Origin: Ancylobacter novellus
Lineage (GTDB): Bacteria; Pseudomonadota; Alphaproteobacteria; Rhizobiales; Methylopilaceae
DNA: 64,000 bases
Direction: 5' to 3'
Assembly: GCA_003241695.1 (NCBI GenBank)
Contig: QFPN01000008.1
Location: forward strand, 248,001-312,000
The position numbers and the translations under genes were made by a program. Of this stretch, positions 10,289-20,828 are shown in pieces; position 1 is the stretch's first letter, and the number at the start of each line of letters is the position of its first letter. The notes beneath the pieces are model-generated. The model did not search any database. It was given only the letters and a program-made list of their open reading frames with translations, and was not told the DNA's origin.

Positions 10289-10507
10289 ATGTCCAAGGAA
10301 GAACTGCTCGAATTCCCGGGCACCGTCATCGAACTCCTGCCCAACGCCACCTTCCGCGTGAAGCTGGAGAACGACCACGAGATCATCGCCCACACCGCGG
10401 GCCGCATGCGCAAGAACCGCATCCGCGTGCTCGCCGGCGACAAGATCCTGGTCGAGATGACGCCCTACGACCTGACCAAGGGCCGCATCACTTACCGCTT
10501 CAAGTGA
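10289..10507 (+). CDS. infA: Translation initiation factor IF-1
   Basis: A 72-residue S1/OB-fold protein that binds the ribosomal A site of the 30S subunit and works with IF-2 and IF-3 to select the initiator tRNA. The whole sequence is canonical: MSKEELLEFPGTVIELLPN, HTAGRMRKNRIRVL and DLTKGRITYRFK. It sits upstream of maf and yacG, the usual alphaproteobacterial order, with a 34-base gap to maf. Confidence 0.98.
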   Translation: MSKEELLEFPGTVIELLPNATFRVKLENDHEIIAHTAGRMRKNRIRVLAGDKILVEMTPYDLTKGRITYRFK

Positions 10508-10541
10508 GCCGCCAGAGCCTCGGCGCCGGACCGCACGCCCG

Positions 10542-11168
10542 ATGACCAAGGAGCGCCCGAAGCTCGTCCTCGCCTCCGCGAGCCCGCGGCGGCTCGCGCT
10601 GCTCGACCAGATCGGCGTCGCGCCCGACCAGATCCTCCCCGCCTCGATCGACGAGACGCCCCGGCGCAACGAACGGGCGCGGACGCTCGCGCTGCGCCTC
10701 GCGGAAGAAAAAGCCCGCGCCGCGCACCGCCTGACGGCGCAGGATCCGAACCTCGCCGGCTCACTGGTGCTCGCGGCCGACACCGTCGTCTCGGTCGGCC
10801 GGCGCATCCTGCCGAAGGCCGAAACCGTCGAGGAGGCGACCGGCTGCCTCGAACTGCTTTCCGGCCGCGCCCACAAGGTGTCGACCGCGCTCTGCCTGTC
10901 GACCGTCAAGGGCTCGTTCCGCAGCCGCGTGGTCGAGACGCGGGTGCGCTTCAAGCGGCTCTCCGATCTCGAGATCGAAGGCTATCTCGCCTCGGGCGAA
11001 TGGCGCGGAAAAGCCGGCGGCTACGCGATCCAGGGCCTCGCGGGCGCCTTCGTGGCGAAGCTCACCGGCTCCTACGGCGCGGTGGTCGGCCTGCCGCTCT
11101 ACGAGACCATGAACCTGCTGGGCGGCGAGGGCTATCCGGTCCACAAGGACTGGCTGGCGCGCAAATGA
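10542..11168 (+). CDS. maf: Maf-like nucleoside triphosphate pyrophosphatase
   Basis: A house-cleaning enzyme that hydrolyses non-canonical or modified nucleoside triphosphates to monophosphates. At 208 residues it is full length. It has the Maf loop LASASPRRLALLDQIG, the acidic metal site AADTVVSVG and the downstream GKAGGYAIQGLAGAFV segment. Three Maf subfamilies differ in substrate (dTTP/UTP, m7GTP and others), and I cannot place this one with certainty. It lies between infA and yacG, and its stop is 4 bases from the yacG start. Confidence 0.93.
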   Translation: MTKERPKLVLASASPRRLALLDQIGVAPDQILPASIDETPRRNERARTLALRLAEEKARAAHRLTAQDPNLAGSLVLAADTVVSVGRRILPKAETVEEATGCLELLSGRAHKVSTALCLSTVKGSFRSRVVETRVRFKRLSDLEIEGYLASGEWRGKAGGYAIQGLAGAFVAKLTGSYGAVVGLPLYETMNLLGGEGYPVHKDWLARK

Positions 11169-11172
11169 GGCC

Positions 11173-11388
11173 GTGGTGAGCGAGGCCCCGGAGCGTCCGG
11201 CCCGGCCGCCGCGGCCCTGCCCGATCTGCCGCAAGATGTCGGTCGCGCCCTATCACCCGTTCTGCTCGAAGCGCTGCGCCGACGTCGACCTGTCGCGCTG
11301 GTTTTCCGAGGTCTACGCCGCGCCTGCCGCCGAACCGGAGGAGGACGACGACCGGCCTGCGCCGTCGCGGCCCGAGGACGATCGGTAG
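11173..11388 (+). CDS. yacG: DNA gyrase inhibitor YacG, zinc protein
   Basis: A 71-residue protein with a four-cysteine zinc site, CPIC followed by CSKRC, then the conserved DLSRWFSEVY. In E. coli YacG binds the C-terminal domain of GyrB and blocks DNA binding. The C-terminal acidic tail is typical. It starts with GTG, either at 11173 or one codon later at 11176. It lies 4 bases after maf and is part of the infA-maf-yacG series. Confidence 0.92.
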   Translation: MVSEAPERPARPPRPCPICRKMSVAPYHPFCSKRCADVDLSRWFSEVYAAPAAEPEEDDDRPAPSRPEDDR

Positions 11389-11422
11389 TAGGCTCGCCCG
11401 CGGATCGGAGAGGCTCTCGCGC

Positions 11423-12037
11423 ATGAACGTCTGCGAACGGCGCAAGCTCGTCTTCCTGCACATCACCAAGACCGCCGGCGTCTCGATCGGCGAGGCGCTC
11501 GGCTTCGGCTCGAAGGTCTCCGACGCGCAGCACGACGTCGCGATGGACGCGGCCGAACGCTACGCGGACTATCTCAGGCTGTGCTTCGTCAGAAACCCTT
11601 GGGCGCGCGCCCTGTCGGGCTTCCGCTACACCAGGCGGATGGTCGAGAAGGGCGTGGTGAAATCCGATCCCGCGCGCCTCTTCATCGAGAGCCGGCCGAC
11701 TGTCGACTTCCGCGCCTTCGTGGCCGACTTCCTGCAAGGCGCCGAGATCAACCGCATCCTGCATTTCCGGCAGCAGATGGTCTGGATCCGGCGCGGACAG
11801 CCTCAGTTCATCGGCCGCGTCGAGCGGATGGACGCCGACGTCGCGGCGCTGTCGCGCCTTCTCGGCGAGCCTCTCCCGGTCCGCCGGCTGAACGCCAGCG
11901 CTCCCGGCGAAGCGCTCGAGGACGCGTATGACGATCGCACGCGCGCGATCGTCGGGCGGCTCTATCGCGACGACGTCCGCTTCCTGAACTATCGTTTTCC
12001 TGCTTCGGGCGTAGACGGGGGCGATACGGACGGCTGA
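11423..12037 (+). CDS. Sulfotransferase family protein
   Basis: 204 residues resembling the type-2 carbohydrate sulfotransferases. The 5'-phosphosulfate loop is FLHITKTAGVSIGEALG near the N-terminus. The 3'-phosphate-binding segment CFVRNPWARALSGFRYT follows at about residues 53-69. A C-terminal catalytic-domain remainder includes IGRVERMDADVAALSRLLG. It would transfer sulfate from PAPS to a surface glycan or other acceptor, which is unknown. There is no signal peptide, so it is probably cytoplasmic. It follows yacG but is not part of the conserved block. Confidence 0.75.
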   Translation: MNVCERRKLVFLHITKTAGVSIGEALGFGSKVSDAQHDVAMDAAERYADYLRLCFVRNPWARALSGFRYTRRMVEKGVVKSDPARLFIESRPTVDFRAFVADFLQGAEINRILHFRQQMVWIRRGQPQFIGRVERMDADVAALSRLLGEPLPVRRLNASAPGEALEDAYDDRTRAIVGRLYRDDVRFLNYRFPASGVDGGDTDG

Positions 12038-12050
12038 CGGAGCGTCCGCC

Positions 12051-13775
12051 TCAGGGCTCGGTCGGCCCGGCGCCCGACCGGCTGGCCTCGCCGCGCGGCG
12101 GGCGGCCCGACAGGTCGGGCCGAAGTTTGGGCTCGAACAGCGGCCCGGTGAGCCGGACCGGCAGCGTCCAGGCGGCGCCCGAAGGCTTGACGAAGCCACG
12201 CAGCGACAGCTCCCGATCGACCAGAGACGCGTCTCCAGCCAGCGTGAAATTGGCGTGCGGTCCCTCGATCGACACCGGATCCGCGCGAGCGACGCCCTCC
12301 TTGATGACCATCGCGGCCTCGGCCCGCGCGAACTCGATCTTGTCCCCAAGGCCTGCGAGCGCAAGCGTCCGGCTTCGGCTTCTGGTGGCGAGGAGGCCGT
12401 CGGCGAGCCGCGCCTTCGCCTGCCCCCGAAGACCTGCGACAAGCGCCTGGATCGACGATCCCTCGCTTTCGACCGCAACCTCGGCGGTAAGCGTCCCGGC
12501 GAGCGGGCGGCGCCCGGCAAGAGCCTCGAGCGCCTCCCCGAGGGCGAGATCGGTGGCGCCGCCTTCGAAGCGCAGCCGCGCGACCGCGCCGTCCGGCTCG
12601 ATCGAGAGCCTGCCGCCGACCGCGCCGCCATAGGCGCTCGCTTCGCCGATCGAGAGGTCGAGCCCGCCCTCCGCGACAGCGGCGGTGAGCGCCGGACGTT
12701 CGAGCGTAAGCCCGCCGAGCCGCATTTCGTCGGCGGAAAGCCTGAGGTCGAGCGTCCAGCCGCGGAGACCGTCGAGATCGACCGATCGCGCGCTCCAGGT
12801 TCCGTCCGGCCGGGCGACCTCGGGCGCAAGCAAGGCGAGGTAGGGCTTCAGGTCGATCGACCCCGCGTCGAGCGTCGCCTCGACCGCCGGGCCTGCAGGA
12901 CCCGCCGTGACGCGACCGGCGCCCAGGAAGCTCCTGCCGGCGAGATCGAGTTCGCCGTTCGAGATCTGGAGCCCCGAGGCGTCGAGCTGGCCGCGGCCGG
13001 CGAACGACGCGCCCCAGCCTGACGCGGCCTTGGCCGGCGACGGCCTCGCGCCCAGCCAGCCGAGCGTGTCGGCGAGCTCCGAGGCGCGGACGCTGACGTC
13101 GCCGACCAGCTTCAGCCCGCCCTCGTCGATCGTGTCGCCGTCGAACAGCACGCGCGCCCCGCCGCCTTCGAGGCGCGCGCGGAACGGCGCCCGTTCGCCG
13201 CGGGCGAAGGCCGCGACGTCGGCGAGCTGCATCTTGGCCTCGACGGGACGGCCGCCGAAGCGTCCGTAGCCCGACAGCGTGAAGGAACCGCCGTCGCGCG
13301 GCCAGACCAGGCCTCCCTCTATCTTGTCGGCGACCCGGCCCTTCCACTGGAGCCGGCCGTCGCTCAGCCTGATCGAGGGCGGCGCAACCGCGGCGTTCGA
13401 CCTGAGCGCCGAGAGGACGTCGGCGTAGGGCAGACGGTCGAGCGCGATCTGGGGCTGGTCGAGGATGAGTTCGCCGAGCTTGATACGCCCCTGAAGCAGC
13501 GCCAGGGGATCGAGCGTGCCGGTAAGCCCGCGGGCGACGGCGAAGGGCGGCTCGCCTTCATGGGCGAGGCTCACGCCTTCGACGCGAACGCGAGGACGCG
13601 GAAACAGCGAAACCTCGCTGCGTCCGTTGGCCTGCACCGACAGGCCGGTCGCTTGGGCGAGGCCGGCGAGCAGACGGTCGCCCGCGTCGTCGACCGGCGC
13701 GCGGGCGGCGAGCAGCGGAACCGCGACTGCGGCCGCGCCCACGAACCCCGCCAGACCGAGAGCGAGACGACGCAT
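12051..13775 (-). CDS. AsmA-family envelope protein
   Basis: 574 residues. An N-terminal membrane anchor (RRLALGLAGFVGAAAVAVPL) is followed by a long periplasmic beta-rich region with AsmA features: FPRPRVRVEGVSLAHEG and repeated segments of the form L-x-G-x-L at the C-terminal end. AsmA-like proteins affect outer-membrane assembly and are now viewed as lipid-transport proteins related to the VPS13/TamB group. The ATG at 13775 is chosen over in-frame ATGs at 13814 and 13874 because GGAGG lies about 10 bases before it and the signal anchor follows directly. It is divergent from acetoacetyl-CoA synthetase. Family confidence is good; its precise role is unknown. Confidence 0.82.
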   Translation of the reverse strand: MRRLALGLAGFVGAAAVAVPLLAARAPVDDAGDRLLAGLAQATGLSVQANGRSEVSLFPRPRVRVEGVSLAHEGEPPFAVARGLTGTLDPLALLQGRIKLGELILDQPQIALDRLPYADVLSALRSNAAVAPPSIRLSDGRLQWKGRVADKIEGGLVWPRDGGSFTLSGYGRFGGRPVEAKMQLADVAAFARGERAPFRARLEGGGARVLFDGDTIDEGGLKLVGDVSVRASELADTLGWLGARPSPAKAASGWGASFAGRGQLDASGLQISNGELDLAGRSFLGAGRVTAGPAGPAVEATLDAGSIDLKPYLALLAPEVARPDGTWSARSVDLDGLRGWTLDLRLSADEMRLGGLTLERPALTAAVAEGGLDLSIGEASAYGGAVGGRLSIEPDGAVARLRFEGGATDLALGEALEALAGRRPLAGTLTAEVAVESEGSSIQALVAGLRGQAKARLADGLLATRSRSRTLALAGLGDKIEFARAEAAMVIKEGVARADPVSIEGPHANFTLAGDASLVDRELSLRGFVKPSGAAWTLPVRLTGPLFEPKLRPDLSGRPPRGEASRSGAGPTEP

Positions 13776-13942
13776 CGAGCGGGTTCCTCCGCGAGCGCCG
13801 GCGCGCTTCGACATGATGGCGAGGCGGGGTTTATACCTTGCGTCGCAGCAACGGCCAAATATGCCGACATGCACGCTGTTCCGGTCGTCTGCGCAAGGCT
13901 CTATAAGCGTTCAGGCCTCCCTCACGACCAATCCCGGACAGC

Positions 13943-15910
<1,968 letters not shown>

Positions 15911-16028
15911 GAGGCCGTCCGGTAACCGCGTTCGGCCTGCGCCGCGCCGCCGTCGTCATGCGAGGCGCGCGTCGGGCGACCTCCGCCGTCATGGCCGAAC
16001 GCGGCGCCAGATCGCCGTCCGGAGCCGA

Positions 16029-17297
16029 TCACGCCACGCCGAGCTTCAGGAACTCTCGGCCGACCTTCACGAGGTCGAACGCCTTCCATCCGCCTGCGCC
16101 GTCCGGCAGTTCGTAGCGCACGATGTCGGCAGTGGCGTAGGCCCGCGACAGGCGTGACGGCAGGAAGGAGCCGGTCCCGACGAAGTCGACCGGAACTGAC
16201 AGATTGCCGAACACCCGACATTTCAGCGTGTCGAAGCCCGAGGAGGCGACGATGCGCGGCTCCGTGAAGCCGGCGTCGTCGAGCGCCTTGCGGAAGGCGA
16301 TGACCGCTGCGGCCGTCACGCCCGTCCCGAACAGGAACTTGTCGCGCATGTCGTCCGACGTCATGCCGTCGAGCTCGTCGAGATCGAAGCCGGCGAGCGC
16401 GAGTTTCGCGACCTCGCCGGGCGTGTGGCGATGGGTCCATTTCAGAAGGGTGCGGACGCTTTCGTCCCAGTCGAGGCCTTCGAGATGACGGCCGCCATGG
16501 GTGTCGAGGCGGAAGGCGAGGCGCTTGCCCGCGCCCGACGGGCCGTCCGCGCCATAGAACCAGCGGCAGACCGCGAGCGCGTCGGAGACTTCGCGCCCGT
16601 CATAGTCGACGAGAACGGTGTAGCAGGCCTCGTCCGGGAACTGCGCCGCGTAGAGCCGCGCCGCCTCGAGCGTCGCGCTTTCGACCGCGGGATCCCGTCC
16701 CCCGGCGAGCATCCGGGCCTTGGCGTAGCCGATCAGCGAATGCGGCATTGTGCCGACGCCGCGGGGCGCGCCGTAGAGCGGCGCGGCGATGTCGGTCGAC
16801 GTCCCGACGAAACCCTTGGCGCCCGTCAGCCGCGCGAGGCGGGAGCCGACCGCCGCCCCGTAGGAGGCCGCGAGATGCATGTCGTCGCCGCTCGCATGGC
16901 GCGCCTCCATGGCGAGGAACTCGGCGTCCGGCAGCGCGCGGCACATCGAATAGGCGTTGAAAGCCGACACGCAGGGGAAGCCGACCCGCTGCAGCAGCAG
17001 GGTCTCGAGCGGCGACAGCGCGACGAGCGACCCCGTGACGTGCAGCATCGGCTTGCCCGAGACGAGCGTCGCGCCTTCGGGGGCGAGCCGGGACACCTGA
17101 AGCGGGATCGGGCAGTCGGCCGGATAGACCTCCTCGAGAAAGGCGACCGCGCGGTCGAGCACCACGACCGCGTCGGACCGCAGGAACACCGAGTAGGTCA
17201 CGCGCGCGTCGCCGTTCGCGGCGGCGATCGCGGCGGTCTTCAGGAAATAGGCGTCGGCGCGCTCGGCGACGTAGGAGCTTGGCGCTTCGCAGGTCAT
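16029..17297 (-). CDS. pncB: Nicotinate phosphoribosyltransferase
   Basis: Converts nicotinate and PRPP to nicotinate mononucleotide, with ATP hydrolysis, in NAD salvage. 422 residues with family segments MPHSLIGYAKARML, DTHGGRHLEGLDWDESVR, the phosphate-binding region IVASSGFDTLKCRVFG and VDFVGTGSFLPSR. The long open frame upstream of 17297 does not look like this family, so the ATG at 17297 (MTCEAPSSYV) is used. It is convergent with the acetoacetyl-CoA synthetase gene, with no clear terminator between them. Confidence 0.88.
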   Translation of the reverse strand: MTCEAPSSYVAERADAYFLKTAAIAAANGDARVTYSVFLRSDAVVVLDRAVAFLEEVYPADCPIPLQVSRLAPEGATLVSGKPMLHVTGSLVALSPLETLLLQRVGFPCVSAFNAYSMCRALPDAEFLAMEARHASGDDMHLAASYGAAVGSRLARLTGAKGFVGTSTDIAAPLYGAPRGVGTMPHSLIGYAKARMLAGGRDPAVESATLEAARLYAAQFPDEACYTVLVDYDGREVSDALAVCRWFYGADGPSGAGKRLAFRLDTHGGRHLEGLDWDESVRTLLKWTHRHTPGEVAKLALAGFDLDELDGMTSDDMRDKFLFGTGVTAAAVIAFRKALDDAGFTEPRIVASSGFDTLKCRVFGNLSVPVDFVGTGSFLPSRLSRAYATADIVRYELPDGAGGWKAFDLVKVGREFLKLGVA

Positions 17298-17391
17298 CGG
17301 CTCAAGCGCTCCGGCGTGGATCGGACGATCAACTTCGGGCGCACGCGCCACGAAACAATGGCGGGCGACGAGGTCGGAAATCGGGAGCGGG

Positions 17392-17754
17392 TCAGCAGCC
17401 CGGCGAGACGACGTAATCTTCGAACTCCCAATAGGCCCAGCGCGAGAGCTTCGCCGCCACTTCCCCCCAATCGTCGCCCGTTGCGCCGGCAATCTGCTGA
17501 AGGACGTATCCTTCGACGGCTTCATAACTGAATTGCGCCATGAACAAACGGCATCGTCCCGCGATGAGCGGACGCCGTCCCAGTTCATCCGCAAGCCAGG
17601 CCGGCGAACAGACGTCGAAATCGAAGGACTCCTCCCCCGGCTCGCCTTTCGGTCCGATCATGGCCCGAACCGTCACGCGGAACGATTCTGCCGACGAGTA
17701 GGATCTCAGGTCATCGACGTCGGAACTGAAGAGACTGCGAAGCTCGGCGCGCAC
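17392..17754 (-). CDS. Imm8-like immunity protein
   Basis: A 120-residue cytoplasmic protein resembling the immunity protein 8 (Imm8) family of polymorphic-toxin systems. The matching features are an N-terminal AELRSLFSSDVDDL, a central AMIGPKGEPGEESFDFDVC followed by SPAWLADEL, and a C-terminal WAYWEFEDYV. It starts with GTG at 17754, ten bases after the stop of the YbjQ gene, so the two are probably cotranscribed. No toxin gene is visible within many kilobases, so this would be an orphan immunity gene. Recognition is by motif memory; it could be a domesticated relative. Confidence 0.65.
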   Translation of the reverse strand: MRAELRSLFSSDVDDLRSYSSAESFRVTVRAMIGPKGEPGEESFDFDVCSPAWLADELGRRPLIAGRCRLFMAQFSYEAVEGYVLQQIAGATGDDWGEVAAKLSRWAYWEFEDYVVSPGC

Positions 17755-17764
17755 GAACAGTTCC

Positions 17765-18085
17765 TCACCCCAGCGTCACCGCCGTGCCGGAGGCGGTGAC
17801 CATCAGCATCGAGCCTTCCTTGCCCACCGTCTCGTAGTCGAGGTCGACGCCGATCACGGCGTTCGCGCCGCGGACGCGGGCCTCGTCGACCATCTCGTCG
17901 AGCGCGATGTCGCGGGCGCGCTTCAGCTCTTTCTCGTAAGACCCCGCGCGGCCGCCCACCACGTCGCGGATCGCGGCGAACATGTCGCGGAAAATGTTCG
18001 CGCCGAGGATCGCCTCGCCGGAAACGAGGCCGTGATACTCGACGATGCGGCGGCCTTCGACGGTCTGGGTGGTGGTGACGAGCAT
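17765..18085 (-). CDS. YbjQ (UPF0145) family protein
   Basis: A 106-residue small protein of the YbjQ/UPF0145 family. Hallmarks are VEGRRIVEYHGLVSGE at the start, GGRAGSYEKELKRARD in the middle and GANAVIGVDLDYETVG followed by MLMVTASGTAV. The family forms pentameric rings of unknown function, sometimes linked with heavy-metal or stress responses. The ATG at 18085 is chosen because GAGGAGG lies just upstream. The likely Imm8 gene follows directly. Confidence 0.9.
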   Translation of the reverse strand: MLVTTTQTVEGRRIVEYHGLVSGEAILGANIFRDMFAAIRDVVGGRAGSYEKELKRARDIALDEMVDEARVRGANAVIGVDLDYETVGKEGSMLMVTASGTAVTLG

Positions 18086-18144
18086 GCCGTGCCTCCTCGG
18101 AAAAGCGAGGAGGAGATAGGCGCCGTCCGTCTTGCGGAAAAGGG

Positions 18145-18185
18145 CCGTCATCCCGGCTCTCGCCGGCGCTCGGCCGGGATGACGG
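18145..18185. repeat. Short palindromic element / hairpin
   Basis: CCGTCATCCCGGC (18145-18157) and GCCGGGATGACGG (18173-18185) are a perfect 13-bp inverted repeat with a 15-base loop. The outer CGTCAT...ATGACG matches the ends of the 31-bp inverted-repeat elements elsewhere in the window. It lies between the SGNH hydrolase stop and the YbjQ start, where it may act as a transcript end. Confidence 0.7.
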
Positions 18186-18192
18186 CTTGTCG

Positions 18193-18969
18193 TCAGGTCG
18201 GCCGATGGGCCTCGGCGATCGCCGCCGGCGGCGGAGCGAGCTTGCGGTCGAGGGCCTCGGCGAGGAACGCGCCGACGCAGGCGTGGCCGCTGTCGTTCAT
18301 GTGCAGGCGGTCGCCCGAGATCATGGCCGCGCCGCCGGCCTTGGCGACGGCCTTCATGGCCTCGAACCGCCGCGCGACCGGCACGCCGGTCTCCGCCGAC
18401 AGCTTCGTGATCACGTCGAGATAGGGGCCGTAGAGCGTCTCGTCCTGCGGCACGTATTGCGGGTCGAGCATCGCGACGTCGACGCCCGCCGCGGAGATCT
18501 CGGCGAGGCCTTCGGCGGCGACCTTTCGGAAGGTGGCGACGTCGATCTTCCGATAAACGTCGTTGGTGCCGATCTGCCAGATCACCAGATCGGGCTTCGC
18601 GGCCGCGACCTCCTTCGCCATGCGCGCCTCGGCGCCCACCGCGGTCTCCCCGCCGACGCCCTTTGCGACCACGTCGACGTCGATCCCTGGCAGCCGGCTC
18701 TCGAGTTCGGCTTCAAGACGCTTCGTGAAGGTCTTCGCGGGAAGCGTCGCGCCGACGCCGGCCGTTGACGACGACCCGACGACCAGAATCCTGAACGGAT
18801 CGCCGGTCTTGATGTGGGAGGCGGCCCGATCGAGCTTGCCGTTCAGGGCAAGGTACTGATCCGCCACCTTGCAGGGCTGGACGAGCGGCCCGGACGCGGC
18901 CGGGCCGGCGAGCCCGCCCAGCGCGACGAGAGAAAAAGCGACGCGAGCGAACGAGACTGCGGACGCCAT
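18193..18969 (-). CDS. Secreted SGNH/GDSL-family hydrolase
   Basis: 258 residues with a signal peptide (ASAVSFARVAFSLVALGGLA) cleaved near a small-residue site, so the protein is periplasmic or secreted. The SGNH blocks are present: the nucleophile serine in ILVVGSSSTAG, the block III asparagine in WQIGTNDVY, and the Asp/His pair in DRLHMNDSGH. The family hydrolyses esters, acetyl groups on glycans or lysophospholipids. The substrate here is unknown. The ATG at 18969 is selected because the signal peptide begins there. A long imperfect palindrome lies 115-155 bases upstream. Confidence 0.85.
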   Translation of the reverse strand: MASAVSFARVAFSLVALGGLAGPAASGPLVQPCKVADQYLALNGKLDRAASHIKTGDPFRILVVGSSSTAGVGATLPAKTFTKRLEAELESRLPGIDVDVVAKGVGGETAVGAEARMAKEVAAAKPDLVIWQIGTNDVYRKIDVATFRKVAAEGLAEISAAGVDVAMLDPQYVPQDETLYGPYLDVITKLSAETGVPVARRFEAMKAVAKAGGAAMISGDRLHMNDSGHACVGAFLAEALDRKLAPPPAAIAEAHRPT

Positions 18970-19082
18970 AAGGCGGGCTCCCAACCAAGAGCGAAACCGG
19001 AAAAAGACGATGCGCCTCAGCGCGAAGGCCCCCCGATACCTCTGGCACGCCAATAGCACGCCGATTGCGGCGGAGTCAGGTC

Positions 19083-19123
19083 CGCAACACTACGTATGAT
19101 CATGTGATCACCTACGTGTTGCG
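19083..19123. repeat. Long imperfect palindrome, candidate operator
   Basis: CGCAACAC at 19083-19090 and GTGTTGCG at 19116-19123 flank TACGTA and the centre TGATCA-TG-TGATCA (19097-19110). The two 19- to 20-base arms differ by a small indel. It is noticeably richer in A and T than its surroundings and lies between purH and the SGNH hydrolase promoter region. The protein that might bind it is unknown. Confidence 0.55.
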
Positions 19124-19168
19124 CAGCCGCCTCCTTTGCGACGGCGCCCACACATGGCGCGACGCCTG

Positions 19169-19203
19169 CCGCTCCTTCCCCCGCGCGCGGGAGAGGGGAG
19201 CGG
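19169..19203 (-). terminator. Candidate transcript-end hairpin after purH
   Basis: CCGCTCC at 19169-19175 pairs with GGAGCGG at 19197-19203, with a further CCCCGCG/CGCGGG stem inside. It lies 38 bases past the purH stop on the purH strand. There is no T-run, so it may be a stabilising hairpin and not an intrinsic terminator. Confidence 0.45.
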
Positions 19204-19241
19204 CCAACCGCATCGCTCTGGTTCGCGCGTGCGGCCAGCCG

Positions 19242-20828
19242 TCAGTGCCGGAAGTGCCGCACGCCCGTGAACGCCATTGCGAGGCCGGCCTCGTCGGCGC
19301 GCGCGATCACCTCGGCGTCGCGCATCGAGCCGCCCGGCTGGATGACGGCGGTCGCGCCCGCCTCGATCGCGGCGTCGAGGCCGTCGGCGAAGGGGAAGAA
19401 CGCGTCGGAGGCCACCACGGCTCCGCGGGTCAGCGGCTCCTCGATCCCCGCCGCCGACGCCGCGTCCGCGGCCTTGCGGGCGGCGATGCGGGCCGAATCG
19501 ACGCGGCTCATCTGGCCGGCGCCGACGCCGACGGTCGCGCCGTCCTTCGCGTAGACGATCGCGTTCGACTTCACGTGCTTCGCGACCCGGAAGGCGAAGC
19601 GCATGTCCGCGAGCTCCGTCTCGCTCGGCGCGCGCTTCGTGACCACCATAAGCTCGACGTCGTCGACCACGGCGGCGTCGCGCGACTGCACCAGGAAGCC
19701 GCCCGCCACGGTCTTGACGCTCAGGCCCTCGGCGCGCGGATCGGGCAGGCCGCCGGCGACCAGCAGGCGCAGATTCTTCTTCGCCGCGACGATGGCGCGG
19801 GCGGCTTCGTCGGCTCCCGGCGCGATGATCACCTCGGTGAAGATCTCGACCACCTTCCGCGCGGTCTCGGCGTCGAGCGGGCGGTTGAACGCCACGATGC
19901 CGCCGAAGGCCGAGACCGGATCGCAGGCCAGCGCCTTTTCGTAGACCTCGGCGAGCGTCGCGCCTTCGGCGACGCCGCACGGGTTGGCGTGCTTGACGAT
20001 GACGCAGGCCGCGGTGCGCGCGGGATCGAATTCGCCGACGAGTTCGTAGGCCGCGTCGGTGTCGTTGATGTTGTTGTAGGACAGCTCCTTGCCCTGGAGC
20101 TGGGTCGCTGTCGCGACGCCCGGCCGGCTTCCCGCCGTGCGGTAGAAGGCGGCGGACTGATGCGGGTTCTCGCCGTAGCGCAAGCCTTGCGCGAGCGCGC
20201 CGCCGAGCGCGCGGAAGTCCGGCGTCGCGACGCCGGCTTCGCCGGACAGCCACGTCCCGATCGCCGCGTCATAGGCGGCGGTGCGCGAAAACGCCTTGGC
20301 GGCGAGGCGGCGGCGCAGCGCCGGCGTGGTCGCGCCGCGATGGGCGTCCATGTCGGCGATGACCGCGCCGTAGTCCGACGGGTCGACCACCACGGTGACG
20401 AAGGCGTGGTTCTTGGAGGCGCCGCGGATCATCGCCGGGCCGCCGACGTCGATGTTCTCGACCATGTCGTCGAACGAGGCGTTGCGGGCGAGCGCCTGCT
20501 CGAACGGGTAGAGGTTCACCACCAGAAGGTCGATCGGCTCGATGCCGTGCTCGGCCATCGAGGCCTCGTGGCCGGCGTCGCCGCGGATCGCCAGCAGCCC
20601 GCCATGGACCTTCGGGTGCAGCGTCTTCACCCGGCCGTCCATCATCTCCGGAAAGCCGGTGAGCGCCGAGACATCCTCGACGGCGAGCCCCGCCTCCGCG
20701 ATCGCTTTCGCGGTGCCGCCGGTCGAGACCAGCGCGACGCCCTTCTCGGCGAGCGCGCTCGCGAAGTCGATCAGCCCGGTCTTGTCGGAGACCGACAGCA
20801 GGGCGCGGGCGATGGGGCGTTCGGTCAT
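19242..20828 (-). CDS. purH: Bifunctional AICAR formyltransferase / IMP cyclohydrolase
   Basis: Last two steps of de novo IMP synthesis: formylation of AICAR by 10-formyl-THF, then ring closure. 528 residues. The N-terminal MGS-like cyclohydrolase domain shows ALLSVSDKTGLIDFA, VSTGGTAKAI and MMDGRVKTLHPKVHGGLL. The C-terminal transformylase domain has the Lys-His pair in IVKHANPCGVAEG and SAFGGIVAFNRP. The ATG at 20828 (MTERPIARALLS) is the family start. It is downstream of the rsmB-heparinase pair in the usual order, but a small opposite-strand gene separates them here. Confidence 0.97.
   Translation of the reverse strand: MTERPIARALLSVSDKTGLIDFASALAEKGVALVSTGGTAKAIAEAGLAVEDVSALTGFPEMMDGRVKTLHPKVHGGLLAIRGDAGHEASMAEHGIEPIDLLVVNLYPFEQALARNASFDDMVENIDVGGPAMIRGASKNHAFVTVVVDPSDYGAVIADMDAHRGATTPALRRRLAAKAFSRTAAYDAAIGTWLSGEAGVATPDFRALGGALAQGLRYGENPHQSAAFYRTAGSRPGVATATQLQGKELSYNNINDTDAAYELVGEFDPARTAACVIVKHANPCGVAEGATLAEVYEKALACDPVSAFGGIVAFNRPLDAETARKVVEIFTEVIIAPGADEAARAIVAAKKNLRLLVAGGLPDPRAEGLSVKTVAGGFLVQSRDAAVVDDVELMVVTKRAPSETELADMRFAFRVAKHVKSNAIVYAKDGATVGVGAGQMSRVDSARIAARKAADAASAAGIEEPLTRGAVVASDAFFPFADGLDAAIEAGATAVIQPGGSMRDAEVIARADEAGLAMAFTGVRHFRH

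Noticed and set aside
13776..13874. Longer AsmA start positions at 13814 and 13874
   Set aside because: The good Shine-Dalgarno and the signal anchor fit the ATG at 13775, and the extra residues are not hydrophobic or conserved-looking.
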